A stretch of DNA of 6,127 nt. Origin: an uncultured Oscillospiraceae bacterium (GTDB lineage Bacteria > Bacillota > Clostridia > Oscillospirales > Acutalibacteraceae). The stretch spans positions 1 to 6,127 of the forward strand of contig CATXDC010000044.1 in assembly GCA_958366985.1 (NCBI GenBank), read 5' to 3'. Below the pieces are notes generated by a model, which was not told where the DNA came from, searched no databases, and worked only from the letters and a program-made list of their open reading frames with translations. Of the stretch, positions 1-4,869 are shown in pieces. Each line of letters starts with the position of its first letter. The stretch's first letter is position 1. Made by a program: the position numbers and the translations under genes.

Positions 1-507
1 ATTTTGAAAATGCTGTCCCTGCCGATTAGCACAACGAAACTATGTCTTGCTAAATTCACAGTCCTGATTTTGTTGGCGGCATTTCAGATGGTTATGTCCA
101 TTGGAGCGTACTATATCTGTGCGGCAATCGTTACCCATACGCAGGATTATAACTTTATCCTTGAGCCGTTATATGTCTGCAAAAATGTATGCAGTATCTA
201 TGCCGCTGCAATTCCAATGGCTGCTGTATACCTTGCGGTTTCCACTTTAATTCAATCTCCCATTTTTTCGGTCGGTATCGGTCTGGCTTCGATTGTACCT
301 TCCGTGCTTATGATAAACACAAAAATATGGTTTGCCTACCCGATGAGCTATCCGTTCTATCTGATAATGGTGGCGTATGGGAGAGCTGCTGAAGGTGTTT
401 ATGAAACACAAATCGCTTGGCTTCCGTGGCTGCCTGTTGCAGTCGGAATCACTATTTTGGCACTTGTCGTATCCTGTATGCGATACGGCGCATCTGAAAG
501 GAGATAA
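1..507 (+). CDS. ABC-2 type transporter permease, 5'-truncated (immunity-type)
   Basis: Integral membrane subunit of an ABC exporter, probably of the lantibiotic/bacitracin-type immunity class. The frame is open from the first base, and a short TTG start at base 4 would remove the expected N-terminal helices, so the gene is cut by the window edge. What remains begins with LKMLSLPISTTKLCLAKF. This matches the cytoplasmic loop of ABC-2 permeases, where a 'lPis..kl..aKf' stretch precedes the next helix. Hydrophobic segments follow at about residues 18-43, 62-82, 87-105 and 142-158, counted from base 4, and the protein ends in a basic tail (RYGASERR). The ATPase and the rest of this gene should lie upstream. 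The next gene starts 5 bases after the stop, and its ribosome binding site AAAGGAG (497-503) overlaps the end of this gene, which indicates one operon. The family call is fairly sure; the exported substrate is inferred. Confidence 0.75.
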   Translation: MLKMLSLPISTTKLCLAKFTVLILLAAFQMVMSIGAYYICAAIVTHTQDYNFILEPLYVCKNVCSIYAAAIPMAAVYLAVSTLIQSPIFSVGIGLASIVPSVLMINTKIWFAYPMSYPFYLIMVAYGRAAEGVYETQIAWLPWLPVAVGITILALVVSCMRYGASERR

Positions 508-512
508 CTACA

Positions 513-800
513 ATGAAAAACAAAATTTTAACTGCGATTTCTACCATTATGCTCTTTGTCCCATGGACGATCCTGCCACTGCGTACCTTTGATTGGGCGC
601 TGGAATCCCCGGTAGCGGAGATTATGGTTTACAGTTACGCCGCCTTTATGATTTTTTCAGGTATCTTTTCCATTCTCAGCTATACCAAAGGAAAAGTAAA
701 ATCCAAACTTATGCAGGTATGTGTCGTGATTAACAGTATTTATGCGGTTGGCGCAATCGCAATTATCGGTATGAATATTGTAACGAGGATTGGCGGGTGA
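513..800 (+). CDS. small three-helix membrane protein, unknown function
   Basis: A 95-residue hydrophobic protein with predicted membrane helices at about residues 5-22, 36-56 and 67-90. A short basic loop (TKGKVKSK, about 58-65) lies between helices two and three. I recognise no named family and see no catalytic motif. The ATG has an excellent ribosome binding site, AAAGGAG at 497-503, nine bases upstream and inside the end of the permease gene. The lipoprotein start follows 4 bases after its stop. Tight packing between a permease and a lipoprotein suggests an accessory subunit of the exporter or an immunity protein, but this rests on context alone. Confidence 0.7.
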   Translation: MKNKILTAISTIMLFVPWTILPLRTFDWALESPVAEIMVYSYAAFMIFSGIFSILSYTKGKVKSKLMQVCVVINSIYAVGAIAIIGMNIVTRIGG

Positions 801-804
801 TGAT

Positions 805-1281
805 ATGAAAAAAATAAAAATTCTGATTGCCGTTTTGCTTTCCTTATGTTTGGCTTTTGCTGTTACAGGGTGCAGCGGCGACAACCTGAAAGATAGTGTT
901 ATAAACGGCTTTAATGATATGCTCCAGCATTTCAGCAAATATGCCCTTACGGACGAAAAAGATTTGCAGGGCGATAAGACCAAAGGGGAAGATACCTATA
1001 CCGGCTCCTATACAGCAGATTATGAGGATTTCAATGATAAAGAATACATCTTTGGAGGTACTGCGTTAGAACGGGATAAAGGAAGTGAGCTTACTGTAAC
1101 TTACGAGTTGACGGTTGATTCCGGCACGGCGAAGCTTTACTGGCTTGATAAGGGTGAGGAAAAAATGATTGCCGATACAAGTAAAAACGGAACATATTCC
1201 GTTACCCTTGACGAAGGCGACAACTATCTTACTTTAGAAGGCAATGATTTTTGCGGCTCATTGCAGGTGGTTGTGGAATGA
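805..1281 (+). CDS. secreted lipoprotein, beta-rich, unknown function
   Basis: The protein starts MKKIKILIAVLLSLCLAF and carries a lipobox AVTGC with the modified cysteine at residue 23, so it should be cleaved by signal peptidase II and anchored on the outer face of the membrane. I chose the ATG at 805 over an in-frame TTG at 790 because it puts the KKIK charge at the N terminus, as a signal peptide needs. GAGG at 785-788 is a rather distant ribosome binding site, so coupling to the gene just upstream is likely. The mature part has a lysine/aspartate-rich linker, then from about residue 62 an alternating polar/hydrophobic pattern (ELTVTYELTVDSGTAKLYWL, YSVTLDEGDNYLTLEG) expected of a beta-sandwich. 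As the last gene of the transporter operon it may be a substrate-binding or immunity lipoprotein, but no specific family is recognised. The true length is 158 residues. Confidence 0.75.
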   Translation: MKKIKILIAVLLSLCLAFAVTGCSGDNLKDSVINGFNDMLQHFSKYALTDEKDLQGDKTKGEDTYTGSYTADYEDFNDKEYIFGGTALERDKGSELTVTYELTVDSGTAKLYWLDKGEEKMIADTSKNGTYSVTLDEGDNYLTLEGNDFCGSLQVVVE

Positions 1282-1394
1282 TTGCAAAAGCAAGAACAAA
1301 TCCGCTAAATCTTTGTGCTATGCCTAATACTTTGGAATGTTCGATAAACCGCTAATTCACTCTTGTTCAGATAAAGCAGAGCTGGATTTAATTC

Positions 1395-1444
1395 GCCATC
1401 TACTTTGCCATTGTCGCCATTTCACTCGCCATTTAATTTGCCAT
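1395..1444. repeat. five short GCCAT(T/C) direct repeats
   Basis: GCCAT occurs at 1395, 1407, 1416, 1428 and 1440, at spacings of 12, 9, 12 and 12 bases, mostly preceded by TC or TT and followed by T. All spacings are multiples of three, so each strand reads as a repetitive peptide in one frame, including repeated Met-Ala on the - strand with stops between. The cluster could be a small protein-binding array, a decayed repetitive coding sequence or slippage. No function is assigned. Confidence 0.45.
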
Positions 1445-1526
1445 TCCGTATTGTCGCATTGAGCATAAAAGCGTTATCAATTTTATTTCCCCATTTTTTA
1501 GCATAACATTGAGTAGTGAAAAGAAT

Positions 1527-1565
1527 GAAAACCGCAGGACTTCGATATATAGCTCTGCGGCTTTC
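1527..1565 (-). terminator. rho-independent terminator of the leftward nuclease operon
   Basis: GAAAACCGCAG (1527-1537) pairs with CTGCGGCTTTC (1555-1565) in an 11-bp stem with one mismatch and a 17-base loop. Read on the - strand, the stem lies 14 bases after the nuclease stop codon. Its 3' arm ends in TTTTC and is followed by ATTCTTTTC, a broken but T-rich tract. The + strand side has CTTTCAGCTTTTCG after the stem, so it may also weakly stop the transporter transcript from the left. Confidence 0.65.
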
Positions 1566-1579
1566 AGCTTTTCGATATT

Positions 1580-2590
1580 TTAGTCTCTTTTGATATGCTT
1601 TTGTATATCTTCCACAGACGGGAGCTGTTTGCTCAAAGCTTCAGGAAGCTCACTTGTAACTTTGTATTCGCTGACACCGATTGGCTTTGACATATCTTTT
1701 AAGGCATATTCAGCGACTAATGCGTTTTTGCTTTTGCACAGCAACAGACCGATAGAAGGATTGTCATTATCCTTTTTCAAAATCCCGTCAACGGCTGAGA
1801 GATAAAAGTTAAGCTGTCCAGCATATTCCGGCTTAAATTCTCCGGTTTTCAGCTCAATCACAACATAGCAGCGAAGATTAAGGTTGTAGAACAGAAGATC
1901 AATGTAAAAATCATCGCCGCCGACATTGAGATGATATTGATTGCCGAGAAACGCAAATCCCGTTCCCAACTCTAAAAGCAGCTTCGTTACATCCTGAACA
2001 AGAGCCTGCTCTATATCCCGTTCTACCATATCTTCCTTGAAAGGGATAAAATCAAAAATGTATGGATCTTTCATTGTTTGTACGGCAAGCTCACTCTGCG
2101 GCGAAGCAAGTCGACTTTCAAAGTTTGAAATCTTATCAGCAATAGCCTGCCGTTCATATAAGCCGCTTTCAATCTGATGAATCAAGACATTATGCGACCA
2201 GCCATTTTCTGCGGTCTTTCGTATATACCACTCTCTTTGCTTTTCTCCTTTAACCTTATCCAAAATTGCAACATTGTGCGACCACGGAATTTGTGCAGAC
2301 ACCGTCTGCACAAATTGCTCATCAGGATAAGTGCTTGCAAATTTTGACATATATTTAAGGTTGCGAACAGAATAGCCCTTTGCGTTCGGGAACGAGAGCT
2401 TAATATCAGCCGCCAGATTTTCAATAAATTTATTGCCCCAAGATTTATGCTCGTTTATGATTTTTCCGATATTGTAATACAGCATAATCAGCTCTTTATT
2501 TACACTTAAAGTAGCTTTGTACTGCGCCTGCTGAATTTCCTGTTTGATAGTTTGCACCAAATCAAGATACTCGTTATTATTCATCAACAT
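1580..2590 (-). CDS. DUF1016/YhcG family PD-(D/E)XK nuclease
   Basis: A 336-residue protein of the family typified by E. coli YhcG: an N-terminal DUF1016_N helical domain (about residues 5-160) followed by a PD-(D/E)XK nuclease-fold domain (about 175-325). The N-terminal part shows the family's paired WSHN segments, IPWSHNVAIL (101-110) and WSHNVLIHQIESGLYERQA (131-149). The nuclease core is visible as GGDDFYIDLLFYN with Asp231, then VIELKTGEFKPEYAGQLNFY with Glu246, Lys248 and Gln259. This is a complete D...ExK...Q set, so the active site looks intact and the length is normal. GGAGGG lies seven bases before the chosen ATG; a second ATG two codons later has poorer spacing. The gene begins 19 bases after the metallopeptidase stop on the same strand and ends at a terminator, so it is the last gene of the repressor-peptidase operon. 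The natural substrate is unknown; a role in defence or element maintenance is inference. Confidence 0.88.
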   Translation of the reverse strand: MLMNNNEYLDLVQTIKQEIQQAQYKATLSVNKELIMLYYNIGKIINEHKSWGNKFIENLAADIKLSFPNAKGYSVRNLKYMSKFASTYPDEQFVQTVSAQIPWSHNVAILDKVKGEKQREWYIRKTAENGWSHNVLIHQIESGLYERQAIADKISNFESRLASPQSELAVQTMKDPYIFDFIPFKEDMVERDIEQALVQDVTKLLLELGTGFAFLGNQYHLNVGGDDFYIDLLFYNLNLRCYVVIELKTGEFKPEYAGQLNFYLSAVDGILKKDNDNPSIGLLLCKSKNALVAEYALKDMSKPIGVSEYKVTSELPEALSKQLPSVEDIQKHIKRD

Positions 2591-2609
2591 CTTTATACCC
2601 TCCAGTTAT

Positions 2610-3194
2610 CTATTTCAAAAATTGATTGCGATATTCCTGATGACGGAAACGATAGCCCTGTGCGATCAGCGTATCCGTTTTCAATGCGACCAAGTTTATG
2701 TCCGAGTGCATTGCCCGTGCGATCTGTTGAATATCATACCCGTTTTCGATATATTCCAGTATTTCATCATCAGGCAGGGAGATTTGGGAAGCAAAGATGT
2801 TTGCCTCGTACTCCATTCGGCTTTGCCGCATATCGAAAATATTAAATTCCTTGAAGCCGCCAGCTTTGACCGCTTCTTCTCTATGTAATGCGTCGTGTCC
2901 AATCTCGTGCAGCATTACAATACGCTCCATTACAGGGTGCAGATCGTCTTTTATGAAGATAAAACGGTTACGCATTAAAACCTTGTATGCCCCTCGCTGT
3001 TTCTTGAAGGCTAATGGGATAACTTCTATGCCCAGTTCTTGTGCGATTCTCTGCGGATCTCTTGTGCAAAGGTCATTTGCCAGCCGATTCGCCTTTCTGA
3101 CAATCTCTAAAGTCTGAATATCCAAGAGCAAACACCCCCATTCTACTGCCAGTAAGTATATCTTATCAAATACACTGTCCGAAAAAGAGGACAT
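2610..3194 (-). CDS. ImmA/IrrE family zinc metallopeptidase
   Basis: Zinc-dependent endopeptidase of the ImmA/IrrE (M78-like) family. Known members cleave or inactivate a partner XRE repressor, as ImmA does to ImmR in ICEBs1 and IrrE to DdrO in Deinococcus. Numbered from ATG 3194 (194 residues), the zinc motif is VMLHEIGHDALH with His96, Glu97 and His100. It is followed by MEYEANIFASQISLP at about 127-141, whose first Glu of EYEAN should be the third zinc ligand. Downstream comes a helix-turn-helix-like stretch (DIQQIARAMHSDINLVALKT) common in the family. The start is uncertain. ATG 3194 is 6 bases after the repressor stop but lacks a clear ribosome binding site. A TTG at 3125 begins LDIQTLEIVRKANRLA, the family's usual start, and sits seven bases after GGGGGTG; it would give a protein of about 171 residues. 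Operon order repressor-peptidase-nuclease suggests the repressor is its target. Confidence 0.88.
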   Translation of the reverse strand: MSSFSDSVFDKIYLLAVEWGCLLLDIQTLEIVRKANRLANDLCTRDPQRIAQELGIEVIPLAFKKQRGAYKVLMRNRFIFIKDDLHPVMERIVMLHEIGHDALHREEAVKAGGFKEFNIFDMRQSRMEYEANIFASQISLPDDEILEYIENGYDIQQIARAMHSDINLVALKTDTLIAQGYRFRHQEYRNQFLK

Positions 3195-3200
3195 CAAGCG

Positions 3201-3605
3201 TTATTTCCGGTATTTTTTGGGAGTGTACTTTTTATTCTTCTCTTTGGCGATCCAGTACGCTTCCTGAATGCCTTTCATCATCTCGTCCAAATCCTCATCT
3301 GCAAGCTCGCCGCCTGCAAAAAGCCCCGTAACCTCTGCCATAAGCTTCTTTGCCTGTCTTGCGCCTTTGCTTCCGTATTTGGATTCAGCGTTCAGCAGAA
3401 ATTCCTCGTCATCGGTAAGCAGATAGTTGACATCGACCTTCAGGACTTCCGCCATCTTATAATAGGTTTCCCTTTTTTTCGGGTAGCGGGTGCCAGCCTC
3501 ATAATTCGATATTGTCCGCAGAGAAACGCCGATTGCTTTTGCAAACTCATCTTGCTTTAAGCCTGCCTTCGTGCGGGCTTCTTTTACTTTCTCACAGAAT
3601 TTCAT
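3201..3605 (-). CDS. XRE family repressor, ImmR-like partner of the peptidase
   Basis: A 134-residue DNA-binding protein with an N-terminal Cro/C1-type helix-turn-helix (about residues 5-63: VKEARTKAGLKQDEFAKAIG then VSLRTISNYEAGTRYPKK). A C-terminal helical tail (ELADEDLDEMMKGIQEAYW... ending KKYTPKKYRK) is typical of repressors encoded with ImmA-type peptidases. I placed the start at ATG 3605, not at an upstream ATG at 3659. TTTGGAGGT lies eight bases before 3605, and the extra 18 residues from 3659 precede the fold and have no ribosome binding site. It is the first gene of the leftward operon and is transcribed from the strong promoter at 3745-3717. CTTGCGTA-type half-sites cluster in that control region, so autorepression together with control of the rightward gene is likely. 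Family call is sure; the operator assignment is inferred from position and symmetry. Confidence 0.9.
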   Translation of the reverse strand: MKFCEKVKEARTKAGLKQDEFAKAIGVSLRTISNYEAGTRYPKKRETYYKMAEVLKVDVNYLLTDDEEFLLNAESKYGSKGARQAKKLMAEVTGLFAGGELADEDLDEMMKGIQEAYWIAKEKNKKYTPKKYRK

Positions 3606-3646
3606 TTCATCTGACCTCCAAATTATCCCACCTGATTTGAAAATAT

Positions 3647-3736
3647 CTTGCGTATCCATATTGACAAGCGCAAGTTAATTTCGTATAATGTCAATACGCA
3701 AGTAAGTTGCGTATATATAATACCTGAACTTGCGTG
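3647..3736. promoter_or_regulatory. operator cluster of CTTGCGTA half-sites for the XRE repressor
   Basis: Five related half-sites: CTTGCGTA (3647-3654), GCGCAAGT (3668-3675), TACGCAAGT (3695-3703), GTTGCGTA (3706-3713) and ACTTGCGTG (3728-3736). The middle two form a 19-bp interrupted palindrome TACGCAAGTAAGTTGCGTA (3695-3713) that covers the predicted start sites of both promoters. One further half-site lies inside the -35/-10 spacer of each promoter, and the outermost lies just upstream of the rightward -35. XRE dimers characteristically bind such palindromes next to their own gene. Binding here would block both directions. Confidence 0.75.
3661..3689 (+). promoter_or_regulatory. consensus sigma-A promoter, rightward
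   Basis: TTGACA (3661-3666), a 17-base spacer and TATAAT (3684-3689): a perfect match at both boxes with optimal spacing. Transcription should start near 3696 and run into the gene at 3819 with a leader of about 120 bases. A repressor half-site (GCGCAAGT, 3668-3675) sits in the spacer. Such a strong promoter would need tight repression, in line with the operators around it. Confidence 0.85.
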
Positions 3737-3745
3737 TTTTGTCAA
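3717..3745 (-). promoter_or_regulatory. near-consensus sigma-A promoter for the repressor operon, leftward
   Basis: On the - strand, TTGACA (3745-3740), a 17-base spacer and TATTAT (3722-3717), one base from consensus. Transcription should start near 3710 and give a leader of about 105 bases before the repressor start at 3605. The spacer contains ACGCAAGT (complement of 3728-3735). The promoter faces the rightward promoter, and each polymerase must travel across the other's boxes. Confidence 0.8.
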
Positions 3746-3818
3746 GGGAGTCCAGCAAATTAGCTTGAACTTTTATCTACCAACAAATGATACCCGTTTT
3801 AAGGATTGAGGCGAACAG

Positions 3819-4385
3819 ATGGGACGGAAAGATACACTCGCTGCGAAAAGCATTCGGAAAATGTATGAGCAGCTTAATTTGAATCAATCAGATATATTCT
3901 CGAAAACAAAACTGCTTCTCAGCGTATACCGTGATGTGGTCTGGATTACGCTGAGCGAATCTGCCTGTGTGAATGAGGAGCTGGTCTATTACGGAGAAGA
4001 ACTGAACAGCGCCCTTGTTTATTTGGAGCTGTTTGCGCCGGATACCGAGAAGCAGGAGTTTGAGAGCCGTATCAGCGCCTTGTTTGAAAACAAGTGGATG
4101 GTTGATCTGATTGATACCGCTATGGCGAAAATATATGGCTACCATAACAACGGCAGGCTGTACCACGAAATCATATCAAAAAGCTACCTGACAGCGTTTC
4201 GGTATACGGAGAGCGACCTGCTCGATCTCTTGAATATGGAGCGCAGTACCTTTTACGACCGGAAACGGGAAGCAATTTTGCTTCTCGGCGTATCCCTGTG
4301 GGGATATGCGATTCCGAGCTTCAAAGGAATCTTTAATATGAAGGGAGCTGATGAAAGCGACGATATTCCCGATTTTTTCAAATAA
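3819..4385 (+). CDS. helix-turn-helix protein, putative transcription activator (188 aa)
   Basis: A soluble, mostly helical protein with no signal peptide or membrane segment and no precise family that I can name. The C-terminal part carries a sigma-region-4-like helix-turn-helix: FRYTESDLLDLLNMERSTFY then DRKREAILLLG, about residues 127-157. This resembles the end of ArpU/RinA-type phage late regulators, where a 'tE.diA..L.is..tyyr.k..ai' pattern recurs. The N-terminal 120 residues (KSIRKMYEQLNLNQSDIFSK, then an acidic helical region with DTEKQEFESRISALFENKW) show no recognised domain. The tail is acidic (GADESDDIPDFFK). GAGG at 3808-3811, seven bases before ATG 3819, is a moderate ribosome binding site. 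It is driven by the consensus promoter at 3661-3689 under the repressor operators. GTCCGAC repeats begin seven bases after its stop, a plausible target for it. The activator role is inference; the helix-turn-helix is reasonably visible. Confidence 0.75.
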   Translation: MGRKDTLAAKSIRKMYEQLNLNQSDIFSKTKLLLSVYRDVVWITLSESACVNEELVYYGEELNSALVYLELFAPDTEKQEFESRISALFENKWMVDLIDTAMAKIYGYHNNGRLYHEIISKSYLTAFRYTESDLLDLLNMERSTFYDRKREAILLLGVSLWGYAIPSFKGIFNMKGADESDDIPDFFK

Positions 4386-4391
4386 AGGCTT

Positions 4392-4432
4392 GTCCGACTA
4401 AAGTCCGACGAAATCCCTACTGAATGTCCGAC
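4392..4432 (+). repeat. GTCCGAC direct repeats at helical (11-12 bp) period
   Basis: Exact GTCCGAC at 4392-4398, 4403-4409 and 4426-4432, with a degenerate copy TCCCTAC in register at 4414-4420. The starts are 11, 11 and 12 bases apart, so all copies lie on one face of the DNA. The last copy ends 11 bases before a -10 box whose -35 region is poor (CTGAAT at 4420-4425). This is the layout of an activator-binding array that replaces a -35 element. Confidence 0.65.
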
Positions 4433-4449
4433 CTTGCGTATGCTACACT
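4433..4449 (+). promoter_or_regulatory. extended -10 promoter abutting a repressor half-site
   Basis: TGCTACACT at 4441-4449 fits an extended -10 element (TGn + TACACT), with a predicted start near 4456. Immediately before it, CTTGCGTA (4433-4440) is identical to the half-site at 3647-3654 and to the complement of 3695-3702. The promoter therefore appears to combine a repressor site with the GTCCGAC array as putative activator sites. Confidence 0.55.
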
Positions 4450-4666
4450 GTGTATGCTGCCCGAAGAACGGCTTTCGTTTACAGAACGAGGCTGAAAACG
4501 AAATGGCAGAAAATTGGCGCAGTTTTGCCGATGATACGGAAAAGCAAATCTGTTACAATTAGTATGCCTAAAGCTTTGAGAATTTTTCTTGATTTTCAAA
4601 TGCTGGTTGAATATCTTTTAGGCGGCAATACAGCAGCTTAGGCAAAACGAATTGAATAGTGTTTTG

Positions 4667-4720
4667 AAAAAGCAGTTATAGCTTTCAGGCGTTAGCTTGA
4701 ATGTTATAGCTGCTTTTTTT
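4667..4720 (+). terminator. strong rho-independent terminator
   Basis: AAAAAGCAGTTATAGC (4667-4682) pairs with GTTATAGCTGCTTTTT (4703-4718) over 16 positions with two G-T wobbles. A further TTCA/TGAA pairing lies at the top of the stem, and seven Ts (4714-4720) end it. It should stop transcripts started at 4456 or reading through from 3696. It lies 150 bases before the sigma-like gene, so it either ends a separate unit or acts as an attenuator for that gene. Confidence 0.85.
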
Positions 4721-4726
4721 GTGCAG

Positions 4727-4867
4727 CCCTTTTCGCTTTTGTCAAGCGGAAAGGGAGCTTTATGTCTATCACAGTATGGCAGGCATTTATATGTAGGTAT
4801 CCGTGATCTCCGGAGTTTTTGATTTCGACCTTGTATATCAAAAATTGCAAATTTAAGGAGATTACGG
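4727..4867 (+). promoter_or_regulatory. structured mRNA leader hiding the ribosome binding site of the sigma-like gene
   Basis: Three nested pairings. CCCTTTTCGC (4727-4736) pairs with GCGGAAAGGG (4746-4755) with one wobble, covering the ribosome binding site of a 14-codon ORF. CCGTGATCTCC (4801-4811) pairs over all 11 positions (one G-U) with GGAGATTACGG (4857-4867), which contains the ribosome binding site of the gene at 4870. Inside that loop TTTTTGAT (4816-4823) pairs perfectly with ATCAAAAA (4837-4844). The arrangement resembles translational attenuators of erm and cat genes. No consensus promoter is seen between the terminator at 4720 and the gene. Confidence 0.6.
4762..4806 (+). CDS. 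putative 14-codon leader peptide
   Basis: ATG at 4762, four bases after GGAAAGGGAG (4748-4757), encodes MSITVWQAFICRYP and stops with TGA at 4804-4806. The stop lies inside the 5' arm (4801-4811) of the stem that hides the ribosome binding site of the sigma-like gene. A ribosome reaching or stalled at this stop would cover that arm and free the downstream site. The start is supported by the ribosome binding site and the role by position. The spacing is short, and there is no direct evidence of translation. Confidence 0.5.
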   Translation: MSITVWQAFICRYP

Positions 4868-4869
4868 AA

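Larger units (their letters stand above)
1282..1579. other. gene-poor stretch between convergent operons
   Basis: About 300 bases between the end of the lipoprotein gene and the end of the leftward nuclease gene. No frame gives a convincing protein. Two short + strand frames exist. One of 25 codons (1278-1355) overlaps the lipoprotein stop as ATGA and follows an AGGTGG sequence. The other, of about 42 codons from ATG 1337, is rich in His/Cys/Arg because it runs through the GCCAT repeat cluster. Both look like relics or chance. The right end holds the terminator hairpin at 1527-1565. Confidence 0.5.
4386..4666 (+). other. intergenic stretch: possible short transcript or small ORFs
   Basis: No clearly real gene. 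After the repeats and promoter at 4392-4449, two small frames could be read. One is 40 codons at 4440-4562, starting MLHCVCCPKNGF with four Cys in all. The other is 36 codons at 4531-4641, MIRKSKSVTISMPKALRIF... ending GGNTAA, which is basic then hydrophobic. A GTG-started longer form of the second frame would begin at 4450. None has a convincing ribosome binding site. A transcript from the promoter would be about 260 bases to the terminator at 4667-4720, so a small RNA, a leader RNA or a remnant of a lost gene are all possible. Confidence 0.4.

Noticed and set aside
1278..1355. 25-codon frame overlapping the lipoprotein stop as ATGA
   Set aside because: The AGGTGG before it is suggestive, but the peptide has no recognisable features and the evidence is too thin for a gene call.
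2544..3117. Several rightward frames opposite the peptidase and repressor genes
   Set aside because: They mirror strongly supported genes with zinc-site and helix-turn-helix motifs, and have biased, low-complexity composition with no family features.
3606..3659. Upstream ATG at 3659 as start of the XRE repressor
   Set aside because: There is no ribosome binding site before it, and the 18 extra residues precede the known fold, whereas 3605 has TTTGGAGGT at ideal spacing.
3689..3694. Third TTGACA on the - strand (complement of 3689-3694) as a promoter -35
   Set aside because: The position 17 bases downstream reads GCGCTT, not a -10 box, so the 3745-3717 promoter is preferred.
4392..4432. GTCCGAC repeats as a CRISPR array or replication iterons
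   Set aside because: The units are only 7 bases with 4-5 base gaps, far too short for CRISPR, and no replication initiator gene is nearby.
4417..4599. Leftward 60-codon frame near the GTCCGAC repeats
   Set aside because: No ribosome binding site, basic low-complexity sequence, and it runs against the promoter and transcript predicted for this stretch.
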